DNA of 49,279 bases. It comes from GCA-2693325 sp964011675 (lineage in GTDB: Bacteria > Latescibacterota > UBA2968 > UBA8231). The stretch is from positions 1-49,279 of the forward strand of contig CAXGPR010000024.1 of NCBI GenBank assembly GCA_964011675.1. Direction: 5' to 3'. The notes beneath the pieces are model-generated. The model worked only from the letters and a program-made list of their open reading frames with translations, searched no databases and was not told where the DNA came from. This document shows, piece after piece, positions 17,097 to 25,040 of the stretch. Both the position numbers and the translations under genes were made by a program. Every line of letters starts with the position of its first letter. Position 1 is the stretch's first letter.

Positions 17097-17235
17097 CGAC
17101 GCGGTGTCTTCACGAGTTGAGATTATACATATAAAGTACGTAAAACCCGGCTAATTACAACGCCGGTCGGTATATTATCTCTACATGCGTTGGTCTGCTC
17201 AGTGAAGCGGTGAAGCGAAGGAATAAAAATGGACG
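17097..17235. promoter_or_regulatory. Divergent intergenic region between hemA and the ECF sigma gene
   Basis: It contains ATTATA at 17122-17127, a perfect -10 (TATAAT) for hemA on the - strand, although no matching -35 is clear. A short hairpin CCGGC (17147-17151) / GCCGG (17162-17166) with a 10-base loop lies in the middle and could be an operator. GAAGGA at 17217-17222 is the ribosome-binding sequence for the sigma gene. Confidence 0.4.
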
Positions 17236-17832
17236 ATGGGTTGTCTAATGCGTATGGGTGATTCGTTGTCCACTGACGTAGAGTGCATTGCACGTACCAA
17301 GACGGGCGATGGTCAGGCCTTTCGCCAACTCGTGGAACGCTATGAGGGACAGGTTGCGGCTACTGTAGTAGGTATGCTCGGGTCTGGTGCTGAGGCTGAA
17401 GACGTGGGACAAGAGGTATTTATCCGCTTTTACGAGTCGTTGGATAAATTTCGCGGTGATTCGGCTGTTGGGACATATCTAACGCGCATAGCGATCAACC
17501 TTTCGCTCAATGCCGTCGAGCGACGAAAGCGCATGCGCTGGCGTTTCTGGAGTCGCGACGAAGCAGAAGATCCACCTGAGTATGTCGGCGTAGACGGGCG
17601 TGAAGAGCGTTCGCGGCAGGAGCAGAGCGAATCTGTACACGCTGCACTGCAGCAGCTCGATCCCGCATTTCGTGCGGTCGTAGTATTGCGCATGTTGGAG
17701 GGTTATTCGACCAAGGAAACGGCTGATTTACTAGATGTTGCAGAAGGAACGGTGCTGTCGCGCCTTTCTCGCGCCATTAAAAAGTTGGAGGAGGTTTTCA
17801 AAAAAGAGGGAGATCTGTCGTATGAAAGATGA
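17236..17832 (+). CDS. ECF-type RNA polymerase sigma factor
   Basis: A 198-aa sigma-70-family factor with only regions 2 and 4. Region 2: AFRQLVERYEG, then AEDVGQEVFIRFYESLDKF and TYLTRIAINLSLN. Region 4: LQQLDPAFRAVVVLRMLEGYS, ETADLLDVAEGTVLSRLSRA (helix-turn-helix). It directs polymerase to stress- or envelope-type promoters. ATG 17236 lies 13 bases from GAAGGA, a wide spacing; the ATG at 17229 is better spaced but out of frame and ends at 17261, so 17236 or ATG 17248 must be used. Its end overlaps the putative anti-sigma gene by 11 bases, the usual arrangement for an ECF factor and its inhibitor. Confidence 0.93.
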   Translation: MGCLMRMGDSLSTDVECIARTKTGDGQAFRQLVERYEGQVAATVVGMLGSGAEAEDVGQEVFIRFYESLDKFRGDSAVGTYLTRIAINLSLNAVERRKRMRWRFWSRDEAEDPPEYVGVDGREERSRQEQSESVHAALQQLDPAFRAVVVLRMLEGYSTKETADLLDVAEGTVLSRLSRAIKKLEEVFKKEGDLSYER

Positions 17833-18226
17833 TATGGATACCGTGATGATGAAGGCGCTGGCCGGCGAATTGAATTCCGATGAGGCTAGCAGATTGGCAC
17901 GTGCGCTGGAAGCTGACGGCGTGATGCGCGCTAGGTGGCAGCGACTCGAAAGCCTACAGACGGATTTGCGCTCTGAGCGCGCCGATTCGTTTGGGCCGTT
18001 TTTTGCCGCACGCGTAACAGCTCGCGCGCAGCAGGGTGAGAGCATGGTCGATGGTTTGATGTGGATGTTTCGTTCGCTTGCTCCAACTGCAACGCTGGTT
18101 GCATTGATTATCGCATTTAACAACTGGAGCGACTACAGTGACATCGATGGAAATACGTCTTTAATGGAAGCGATCTTTGCCATTGAGCCAATTTCTCTGA
18201 ACGTGGCCTACGCAATGGAGGAGTGA
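17822..18226 (+). CDS. Putative membrane-anchored anti-sigma factor
   Basis: About 134 aa from ATG 17822, with GAGGGAGA just upstream. The N-terminal 60 residues are acidic and helical (MKALAGELNSDEASRLARAL), like the sigma-binding zinc-less anti-sigma domain (RseA/DUF-type). One transmembrane segment (LAPTATLVALIIAFNNW, near residues 78-95) follows, then a short periplasmic tail. The assignment as anti-sigma rests mainly on position and topology; no HxxxCxxC zinc motif is present. It overlaps the sigma gene and is one base from the downstream gene. Confidence 0.68.
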   Translation: MKDDMDTVMMKALAGELNSDEASRLARALEADGVMRARWQRLESLQTDLRSERADSFGPFFAARVTARAQQGESMVDGLMWMFRSLAPTATLVALIIAFNNWSDYSDIDGNTSLMEAIFAIEPISLNVAYAMEE

Positions 18227-18227
18227 G

Positions 18228-18707
18228 ATGCCACTCGGATCAAAAAGTAAGGGTGCCATCATACTCATATGCACTCTGATAGTGGGAATCGCTTTGGGCA
18301 GCCTAGGCATGGGGACGTTTATGCGTCAACGTTTGCGGAACATACCCAACCCACATTTATTTGCGCGCAATACGGTGCGCCTTATCCAGCCCAACGATGA
18401 AGATCAGCGCGCGCGCTTGCGGTCCATATTAGAAGGTGCAATGCCTCGCTTTAAGGCGTTGGATGCTAATCATCGCGCTGCAATGGGATCCCTAATTGAT
18501 TCGGTATATGAAGAGCTCAAGCCGCACGTAGATGCCGAACAATGGGCGCGCATTGAAGATCGAGATCGCCGCTTTCGCGAGATGATGAGGCGCTGGGGTC
18601 CTCGGCGGCCACCGCGTGACATGCGCGATCTTCGCAACGAGGGCCGGTCGCTAGACAGTCTGCGAGACGGGCGCAAGAGGGATCGTTTGCCGCCCGAAAA
18701 TCAATAG
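18228..18707 (+). CDS. Membrane-anchored periplasmic ZraP/CnrX-like protein
   Basis: A 159-aa protein with one N-terminal transmembrane anchor (IILICTLIVGIALGSLGMG) and a long helical periplasmic domain: LIQPNDEDQRARLRSIL, IDSVYEELKPHVDAEQW, then an Arg-rich, Pro-rich tail (RRWGPRRPPRDMRD). The spacing of the helices resembles the heavy-metal-resistance/Spy/ZraP family. The ribosome-binding site is strong (GGAGGAG). Following a sigma and an anti-sigma candidate, the set mirrors the CnrH-CnrY-CnrX layout, in which the third protein senses metal or envelope stress. No metal-binding His or Cys cluster is evident, so metal sensing is not supported directly. Confidence 0.68.
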   Translation: MPLGSKSKGAIILICTLIVGIALGSLGMGTFMRQRLRNIPNPHLFARNTVRLIQPNDEDQRARLRSILEGAMPRFKALDANHRAAMGSLIDSVYEELKPHVDAEQWARIEDRDRRFREMMRRWGPRRPPRDMRDLRNEGRSLDSLRDGRKRDRLPPENQ

Positions 18708-18828
18708 CGTAAGTAGAGCGTTTTATCATCGTGTGCCGCGCCGTGCACCTAGATAGGCGAGAGCCCCAGTACATCAACTATGCGCCTTATGGAAAACGGC
18801 TCCGAGCAATCGCGTTTGGTGCCGTTGT

Positions 18829-19665
18829 CTAGTACAAGCTGTACTGCGACCTGAGGCGGCGTATCGTCGGGTAATCGGCTTTGAAGGGCAATGGATGAGT
18901 CTGTGGTGCGGGTAGCGTGCCTTCGGCAAAGGGCGTCCCGGCTAGCTTCTGATTGTAGGCTATAACCATCAGGGCCTCCAGATTGATAACGTCTAGAGCA
19001 TTGTAGGCCAGCAGTGTATGGAGGGCTTTCTCATCGCCTCGTTGCCAATATTCATTCCACAGAAGTACGGCGAAAAAACCGTCGATGTCTTCTAGGCCTC
19101 GACGATCTATGCCGAGCTGCCGTTCACATCCTTTTAACCCACCTTTGAGACCCAAGCTGTTCAAAACGTAGCGCAGATCGATATGGGGGTGATTTAAGGG
19201 AGCCCGCAGGCAGCGTCGTACAAACGGTGCATCAAAGCTTTTGCCGTTGTAGCTGACGAGTACCTTGTACCGCGCCACGTCGTCGGCAAATTGGTCCATA
19301 TTGGTGCCGTGCACGTAGTGGCGCAGATGCTGGCCGTCATAGAGCACAATCGTTGTGATATGGTCCTCTGGACCGCCTAATCCCGTGGTCTCTATATCGA
19401 AGTAGGCCGTATCGTCGCGGAACTCTGCAAACAGCCGCCAGTGCTCCCGCGCAGGGAGATTTTCATAAAAGAAATTCGGATCGCGCTCACTCAGGTGACG
19501 GGTAGAGCGACGTGCTGTGTCAATGAGGGCATCTGCTTTATGTGGTGTGAGGGGCATCTGTTCGGACCAGAGCAAATCGCGCCAAGTATGAAGACCCTTG
19601 TCCCAGAGCAAGCGCTCGTTTTGCGGCCCCAAGCCGGGCGCGTGACAGAATGTGTGTTGTAGCAC
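18829..19665 (-). CDS. RNase H-like (YprB/PF13482-type) 3'-5' exonuclease domain protein
   Basis: A 278-aa protein with a DEDD-type exonuclease fold. YFDIETTGLGG gives the first acidic pair, VSYNGKSFDAPFVRR the second motif, LLAYNALDVINLEAL the last Asp. The N-terminal 60 residues (CHAPGLGPQNERLLWDKGL) resemble a helix-hairpin-helix-like segment often placed before this domain. Start GTG 19665 follows AAAGG. Proteins of this type act on single-stranded nucleic acid, but the physiological substrate is not established. It is divergent from umuDC, which suggests but does not prove a DNA-repair link. Confidence 0.85.
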   Translation of the reverse strand: MLQHTFCHAPGLGPQNERLLWDKGLHTWRDLLWSEQMPLTPHKADALIDTARRSTRHLSERDPNFFYENLPAREHWRLFAEFRDDTAYFDIETTGLGGPEDHITTIVLYDGQHLRHYVHGTNMDQFADDVARYKVLVSYNGKSFDAPFVRRCLRAPLNHPHIDLRYVLNSLGLKGGLKGCERQLGIDRRGLEDIDGFFAVLLWNEYWQRGDEKALHTLLAYNALDVINLEALMVIAYNQKLAGTPFAEGTLPAPQTHPLPFKADYPTIRRLRSQYSLY

Positions 19666-19758
19666 GGACGGCCTTTCGTTTGCGACATACCAAGAAAAAG
19701 CGCAGATAACCTAAGCGCAATGGAGATGTAAAAGGTATACTGTTTAATTTATGTGCTA

Positions 19759-19788
19759 TTGACAGCTGCAGAACCTTAAGTGTACATT
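19759..19788 (+). promoter_or_regulatory. umuDC promoter
   Basis: TTGACA (perfect -35) at 19759-19764 and TACATT (-10) at 19783-19788 are separated by 18 bases. The -10 lies inside the LexA-type operator, so repressor binding would block polymerase. It is the best sigma-70-like promoter seen in this window. Confidence 0.72.
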
Positions 19789-19795
19789 TGTTCAC
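19780..19795. promoter_or_regulatory. LexA-type SOS operator upstream of umuD
   Basis: GTGTACATTTGTTCAC is an inverted repeat with five of six arm bases matching, of the form GTAC-N4-GTTC. It is one base from the GAAC-N4-GTTC SOS box of Gram-positive and many deep-branching bacteria. Its overlap with the -10 and its position before umuD support the call. No lexA gene is in this window. Confidence 0.65.
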
Positions 19796-19806
19796 TATTT
19801 TAATCT

Positions 19807-19820
19807 GTTGTATTTACAAC
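19807..19820. repeat. Short perfect inverted repeat in the umuD leader
   Basis: GTTGTA and TACAAC flank a TT centre, giving perfect 6-base arms between the SOS operator and the umuD start. It may be a second repressor site or an mRNA hairpin just before the ribosome-binding AAAGG; neither is established. Confidence 0.45.
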
Positions 19821-19834
19821 AAAGGTTTTCCGAC

Positions 19835-20299
19835 ATGGCACTTGGCCACTCCCATATAGATGTGCGCGGTGGAAAAGGTGTGCACATTGCTCCATACGTT
19901 GCGCAAGAGCATCCCACTGTTCCCTTTTTCATATCGAGGGTTCCCGCTGGTTTCCCCTCACCGGCAGCCGACTACTTCGATGACGGACTCGATCTGAACG
20001 ATTTGGTTGTCCGTCACCCCGCAGCAACGTTTTTTGTGCGCGTAGAGGGAGAATCGATGCTGGGCGCTGGAATACATCCTGGCGATATGCTGGTTGTTGA
20101 TCGCGCTGAGGTACCTGCGGATCAATCGGTGGTTGTGGCTGTGCTCAACGGCGATTTTACGGTTAAGCGCATTTATCAGAAAGACGGCACCCTCTCACTT
20201 GTGTCAGAAAATGAGCGAATGCCTCCCATTCGGCTGAGTGAAGAAATGGATTTTGAGGTGTGGGGCGTAGTAACCTATGTCATTCATCAGGTTCGATGA
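19835..20299 (+). CDS. umuD: UmuD-like translesion polymerase subunit (self-cleaving)
   Basis: About 154 aa from ATG 19835 (AAAGG upstream); a TTG at 19808 would lie in the leader palindrome. It matches UmuD throughout: cleavage site VPAG-FPSPAADYFDD, LNDLVVRHPAATFFVRV, GESMLGAGI with the catalytic Ser, and NGDFTVKRIY with the catalytic Lys. After DNA damage RecA-stimulated cleavage at the Ala-Gly bond would remove the short N-terminus and give the active UmuD', which joins UmuC as polymerase V. The stop overlaps the umuC start (ATGA). Its operator and promoter lie immediately upstream. Confidence 0.95.
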   Translation: MALGHSHIDVRGGKGVHIAPYVAQEHPTVPFFISRVPAGFPSPAADYFDDGLDLNDLVVRHPAATFFVRVEGESMLGAGIHPGDMLVVDRAEVPADQSVVVAVLNGDFTVKRIYQKDGTLSLVSENERMPPIRLSEEMDFEVWGVVTYVIHQVR

Positions 20300-21555
20300 G
20301 TGGGGTGCGCTTTGCTCTAGTCGATTGCAATAACTTCTACGCTTCCTGCGAGCAGGTGTTTCGTCCCGATTTGCGTGACAGACCCGTGGTGGTCCTGAGC
20401 AACAATGACGGCTGCGTGGTCGCGCGCTCGCCAGAGGCTAAAGCACTCGGGATCGGATTGGGCGATCCGTACTTCAAAATTCGCTATGCGTTTGAGCGTT
20501 CTGAGGGCGTTGCGTTTTCTTCTAACTACATGCTCTATGGTGATATGTCGCGGCGCGTAATGGATACGCTGCGCACGTTTACCGACGAGGTTGAAGAGTA
20601 CTCTATCGACGAGGCCTTTCTCGTTCTCCGCGACTCCCTGCCCGATCTATCGTCGCACGCTCTGACCTTGCGCGATACCGTAAGGCGGTGGACGGGGCTG
20701 ACCGTATCGGTGGGACTGGGGGCGACTAAAACGCTGGCTAAAGTAGCCAATCGCCTTGCCAAAAAAGGGTCTGGCATGTGCAATCTCATTGAACACGGAG
20801 ATATACGATGTGCGCTGAGTGAGGTCGCGGTCGAGGACGTATGGGGAATCGGGCCTCGATACGGTCGAATGCTCGCCTCTTATGGAATTGCTAACGCGCT
20901 GCAGCTGAGTCAGGCTGATGATAAGTGGGTGCGGCGGCAGATGACGGTTTTGGGGTTGCGCACCGTACTCGAGCTGCGCGGAATATCCTGCTTTGGGCTG
21001 GATCAAACGCCACAGCCAAAAAACGCCATCGTCCGTTCGCGGCAGTTTGGGCGCGATGTAGTCGACCTAGAAGAAATACTCGAGCCGCTTGCGTCTTATG
21101 TGTCAGCAGCTGCGCGGGTGTTGCGTATGCAGGGAAGCGTCGCTGGAGCTATACGCGTATCTATAGCCACGAGTCGTTTTGACAAGTATGCCTACGCCAA
21201 CTCGACGTTCCGCACCCTGCCTTGGCCGACGGCGCATACAGGCGAGCTCATAGATTGGGCCTGTCAGTGCATGCGGAAAATATATCGCCCAAACTTTGCT
21301 TACCGGCGCTGTGGCGTAATGCTGACAGCGTTGACGCCCGCCAATATGCTTCAGACGAGCTTGTTGACCCAAGAATATTACGATAAAAAGAAAAGAGCCC
21401 TTATGGAGATGCTTGATGCAGTGACGCACCAATGGGGAGACCATGCGCTTCATTTTGCACGCGAGGGTGTTGATCGTGGGTGGCGGATGCGGCAGGGATG
21501 CCGGTCACCGCGTTATACGACGCGCTGGGACGAAGTGCCGGTTGTATTCACATGA
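20296..21555 (+). CDS. umuC: UmuC-like Y-family translesion DNA polymerase
   Basis: 419 aa from ATG 20296, overlapping the umuD stop by four bases. The N-terminal catalytic core has FALVDCNNFYASCEQVF (metal Asp), VVLSNNDGCVVARS and SIDEAFL (catalytic Asp-Glu). The helix-hairpin-helix region (VEDVWGIGPRYGRML) and the little-finger domain follow, then a C-terminal UmuC-specific tail. It copies damaged DNA with UmuD' after SOS induction. Earlier in-frame starts lie within umuD and are unnecessary. The length is normal for UmuC. Confidence 0.95.
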   Translation: MSGVRFALVDCNNFYASCEQVFRPDLRDRPVVVLSNNDGCVVARSPEAKALGIGLGDPYFKIRYAFERSEGVAFSSNYMLYGDMSRRVMDTLRTFTDEVEEYSIDEAFLVLRDSLPDLSSHALTLRDTVRRWTGLTVSVGLGATKTLAKVANRLAKKGSGMCNLIEHGDIRCALSEVAVEDVWGIGPRYGRMLASYGIANALQLSQADDKWVRRQMTVLGLRTVLELRGISCFGLDQTPQPKNAIVRSRQFGRDVVDLEEILEPLASYVSAAARVLRMQGSVAGAIRVSIATSRFDKYAYANSTFRTLPWPTAHTGELIDWACQCMRKIYRPNFAYRRCGVMLTALTPANMLQTSLLTQEYYDKKKRALMEMLDAVTHQWGDHALHFAREGVDRGWRMRQGCRSPRYTTRWDEVPVVFT

Positions 21556-21744
21556 CCGGTATGTAAATAGTCGCATTTGTAGCGAAGTTGAGCACGGGAC
21601 GGATTCTATTGAGGAGACCGAATTCAGTTCTACCGGCCGATTTTCTACTATGCATCTGCTTAAATATCCATTAACTTAAGATTTGCGAACTGTTTCATAC
21701 AATGCGTGCGCCTTTTAGGCGCTCGCCAAACGCGGGATGTAGTT

Positions 21745-23835
21745 ATGTCTTCACAGCAAACCTCTGGGCATGTGAACGTTTCTTTTGGACAAGCTCTAAA
21801 GATGCTTGTGCCTTATGCCCAATCAAAAATAGTAGAGCAGATCAAGACGGTTTTTCTAATCGTAGCCTATCTTGTCTTGTTTCAGCTCGTAGTCCTTAAT
21901 ATTCCAATTTCCAATGCCTTGGTAGTGGCTTTGGGCATCGGCGTGGTCGTGCTGGGTCTGGCCTTCTTTATGGAAGGCCTTTTCTTTGGTTTGATGCCGC
22001 TGGGTGAAATATGTGGTATCCGCTTGCCGCAAAAAACTGTGCTCCCTGTGATTTTAATATTCGCTTTCATTTTGGGTTTAGGAGCGACATTTGCTGAACC
22101 GGCTATTGGCGTCTTGAAGTCGGCTGGATCTTCCGTGCAGGCATGGGATGCGCCGCTGCTTTTTCTCATACTCAATAAACATTCAGATGCGCTAGTGTGG
22201 TCGGTGGGCGTAGGCGTTGGAATTGCCGTACTTTTTGGCATGCTACGTTTTCTCTACGGCTGGTCGCTGAAGCCATTTGTTTATGTGCTGTACGCCATTG
22301 GTGGTTCTTTATCGGTTTGGGCTTACTTCGACCCTAATCTCGTGCATTTAACCGGATTAGCTTGGGATTGCGGTGCTGTTACAACCGGTCCCGTTACTGT
22401 TCCGCTAGTTTTGGCCTTGGGCATAGGTATTTCACGTGTTGCTTCTAGCGGTGGCGGTGCTGCTGGTGGTTTTGGTGTAGTAACGTTGGCATCAGCCTTT
22501 CCGATTTTGGCCGTTTTAGGTCTGGGCTTGTATTTTTTGCCTTCCGTACCGAATCCTTCTTCCGATGTAGAATTCTGCAGCCCTTCGCAACGTGCCCAAG
22601 CGGTCTCGCTTTTCGATAGTGAAGACGCGTTCAAAGGATATGTCATGCGTAATGGCAGTCCTATGGCACGTGAAGCCTTCTTTAAGGGTGATACGGAAGC
22701 ATTGGATGCCTATGTAGTATCGCTATCGAAAAACGTGACAAAGCAAGAGGCCATCTTTGGCAGTGCTGACGCTTTCGTAAACTGGCTATTTAACAGTGGT
22801 TCGAACGCGCAGCGTTTGGCCATATACGGTTCTGAAGAAGCAGTACGCGCTGAGGCGGAAACACTATACTCCAGAAAGGGTGGGAGTGCACTCGATTTTG
22901 CGGACCTCTTAGAGCGCAACGGTTTGGGTGCGGTACAGGCTATTGTTCCTTTGAGCCTTTTCTTGTTAGCCACACTATTGTTAGTGCTGCGCGAGCGTAT
23001 TCGGCGTGCCGATGAACTTGTGTTGGGTCTCTTTTTCGCTGTCATTGGCATGAGTCTATTTAGCATAGGGATTGAACTAGGCTTGTCGCGGTTGGGAAGC
23101 GAAATAGGCACCAATTTGCCGACTTCGTTCAAAGCTGTCGAGATGAAGCAGCAAAACGAAGTTATTCGCAACTTTGATCCTTCCATTGTTACCAAGGCGA
23201 TTACGAGTGAGGGTACAGTTCAGGAAGTTTTTTCGCGCAAGACAGAAGAGGGCTATGAACTGTTGCCCTATCACGAAGAAAACTTTGATATGCGTACGAA
23301 GCAATACTCTTACACGCCGATCAGTGGACCTCTTTTTAAAGGTTTTCTCGGTGTAATCGTAGTGATTCTGTTCGCGTTCATGATGGGGTACAGTGCAACG
23401 CTCGCCGAGCCGGCGCTTAACGCTTTGGGCACGACTGTGGAACAGCTCACGGTGGGCACATTCAAGAAACAGTTGTTGATGCAAGCTGTCGCAATTGGGG
23501 TGGGCGTTGGAATCTCGTTGGGAGTAGCCAAGATTATTTATAATTGGCCTTTAATATGGATGTTGGTGCCGCCCTATGCTTTACTTATGGTACTGACGGT
23601 TTTATCCAACGAAGAATTTGTCAATATAGGATGGGACAGCGCGGGAGTGACTACGGGTCCTGTGACTGTTCCGCTAGTCTTGGCGATGGGATTAGGTATT
23701 AGTGCACAGGTCGGTAGTATAGAGGGATTCGGTATCCTGTCTTTGGCTTCGGTCTGCCCCATACTATCCGTACTAATAGTGGGGATGTTCGTAACAGCGC
23801 GGCGTAAAGATAAAATAGAAAAAACCGCGGTTTAG
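21745..23835 (+). CDS. Duplicated DUF1538 membrane protein (putative transporter)
   Basis: 696 aa from ATG 21745. Two homologous membrane halves each carry an AEPAL/AEPAI motif and a WD-(C/S)-(G/A)-V-TTGPVTVPLVLA signature (near residues 210 and 630), so it is a fusion of two DUF1538 units of about 250 residues. Between them is a soluble insert (about residues 270-390) containing two tandem 40-residue helical repeats: FDSEDAFKGYVMRNG and FGSADAFVNWLFNSG, each followed by a KGD/GSEEA helix. A transport function is suggested for DUF1538 but not proven. The next gene starts ten bases downstream and encodes PII-like domains, so the protein may be gated by a PII-type regulator. Confidence 0.85.
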   Translation: MSSQQTSGHVNVSFGQALKMLVPYAQSKIVEQIKTVFLIVAYLVLFQLVVLNIPISNALVVALGIGVVVLGLAFFMEGLFFGLMPLGEICGIRLPQKTVLPVILIFAFILGLGATFAEPAIGVLKSAGSSVQAWDAPLLFLILNKHSDALVWSVGVGVGIAVLFGMLRFLYGWSLKPFVYVLYAIGGSLSVWAYFDPNLVHLTGLAWDCGAVTTGPVTVPLVLALGIGISRVASSGGGAAGGFGVVTLASAFPILAVLGLGLYFLPSVPNPSSDVEFCSPSQRAQAVSLFDSEDAFKGYVMRNGSPMAREAFFKGDTEALDAYVVSLSKNVTKQEAIFGSADAFVNWLFNSGSNAQRLAIYGSEEAVRAEAETLYSRKGGSALDFADLLERNGLGAVQAIVPLSLFLLATLLLVLRERIRRADELVLGLFFAVIGMSLFSIGIELGLSRLGSEIGTNLPTSFKAVEMKQQNEVIRNFDPSIVTKAITSEGTVQEVFSRKTEEGYELLPYHEENFDMRTKQYSYTPISGPLFKGFLGVIVVILFAFMMGYSATLAEPALNALGTTVEQLTVGTFKKQLLMQAVAIGVGVGISLGVAKIIYNWPLIWMLVPPYALLMVLTVLSNEEFVNIGWDSAGVTTGPVTVPLVLAMGLGISAQVGSIEGFGILSLASVCPILSVLIVGMFVTARRKDKIEKTAV

Positions 23836-23845
23836 GAGATTGGTC

Positions 23846-24958
23846 ATGGAAAAGATACGAGCCGCACAGATAACATGCACAATTTATAACTCGGTAGTTG
23901 ATCGTGCGTTGGCCGTGCTCGAAGAGATTGGTTTAAAGGCGTATCACACGCAGCCTAGTCGAGCTACTGTTCTACGTCGACGTGAAGGCCTTTGGGGTAT
24001 CGGTGCCGGTCTAGTTATCGAGGAAGAGCCCGCTACTCGCTTGACTTTTCACGTATCAGTTGAATCTGCCGAAGATGCGCTCCAGGCGCTTATTTCAGTC
24101 TGCGGTCTGCAAGTTCCTGGCCGTGGTAGCGCTGTATACGACGAAGTTGAAATCGCCGTTGAGTCTGGTTGGGAAGCCCCACAGATTGCTCCTTTTAGTG
24201 GTGCGAATAAAATTCCACTACGCGACGATTTGTCGAGTATTGTGTGCACCGTTCAGCAGGACCATGGCAACCATATAGCGCGTTCGTCTCTAGATTTGGG
24301 TGTGCCGATGCCGCAGGTTACAACGGGTGAAGGAACGGGCCTGAGAGACAAACTAGGTTTAATTCGTGTCACAGTACCGGCGGCCAAAGAAATAGTGCAT
24401 GTTACGGTTTCTGATCAGGAATCAGAAGAAATATTCGCTGCGCTCGTAACGGCTGGAGGCATCAACGAAATTGGCGCTGGCTTCATATATGATTCCCCTG
24501 GAACACGCGGCATTATCAACAACATGGTCGTGCACGGTCAGCAGCATTCGGCTAGTATGGAACAGCTTATTGCAGCCGTAGATGAGATGAAGGGTTCTGC
24601 GGATTGGCGTCGCCGCGTCCTGAGCGAAGAAACACAGGGCTACCGTTACTTGAATGACTTGGTGTGCATGATACTGGTTTGCAATGAGGGACACGCCAGC
24701 GATTTAGTGATTGCGGCTATGGCTGCTGGGGCTGGTGGTGCGACCATATCCAAAAAGAGCTATGTGTCCTTTGATGGACAGGTTGGGGCTATTTCTCCAG
24801 CGCGTGAAACGACTGAGTTGATTGTCGGTCAAGGTGCTGTAGAAAACATTCATGATGCGTTGCGAGATGTCGGTCTTTACGGAGATGAGATATCGGGTTT
24901 CATTGCGCTCAAAAAAGTTGGCGTGGCCTGCACTCACCTTGGTTCCTCGCGCGACTAG
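23846..24958 (+). CDS. Three-domain PII-like signalling protein
   Basis: 370 aa from ATG 23846, with AGGAG overlapping the preceding stop codon. Three GlnB-like ferredoxin-fold units are visible: residues about 5-105 (ITCTIYNSVVDRALAVLEEIG), 120-225 (GEGTGLRDKLGLIRVTVPAAK, with VTVSDQESEEIFAALVTAGG) and 260-365 (LVCMILVCNEGHASDLVIAAM). Each has the strand-helix pattern followed by a variable T-loop-like segment. Ordinary PII proteins are about 110 residues and form trimers; here one chain could form the trimer by itself. Close coupling to a DUF1538 membrane protein suggests it controls that protein, perhaps in response to nucleotides. The ligand is not known. Confidence 0.83.
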   Translation: MEKIRAAQITCTIYNSVVDRALAVLEEIGLKAYHTQPSRATVLRRREGLWGIGAGLVIEEEPATRLTFHVSVESAEDALQALISVCGLQVPGRGSAVYDEVEIAVESGWEAPQIAPFSGANKIPLRDDLSSIVCTVQQDHGNHIARSSLDLGVPMPQVTTGEGTGLRDKLGLIRVTVPAAKEIVHVTVSDQESEEIFAALVTAGGINEIGAGFIYDSPGTRGIINNMVVHGQQHSASMEQLIAAVDEMKGSADWRRRVLSEETQGYRYLNDLVCMILVCNEGHASDLVIAAMAAGAGGATISKKSYVSFDGQVGAISPARETTELIVGQGAVENIHDALRDVGLYGDEISGFIALKKVGVACTHLGSSRD

Positions 24959-25040
24959 GCTTAGCGTAAATGTTTTAAAAAGCTGCGTTGGATAGTTAAT
25001 CAATTCCAAGTTTCGTTCTCGGGCTCAATTCCCAAAGTAT

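Noticed and set aside
19808..19834. TTG start for umuD at 19808
   Set aside because: It lies inside the leader palindrome; ATG 19835 has a ribosome-binding site and fits UmuD length.
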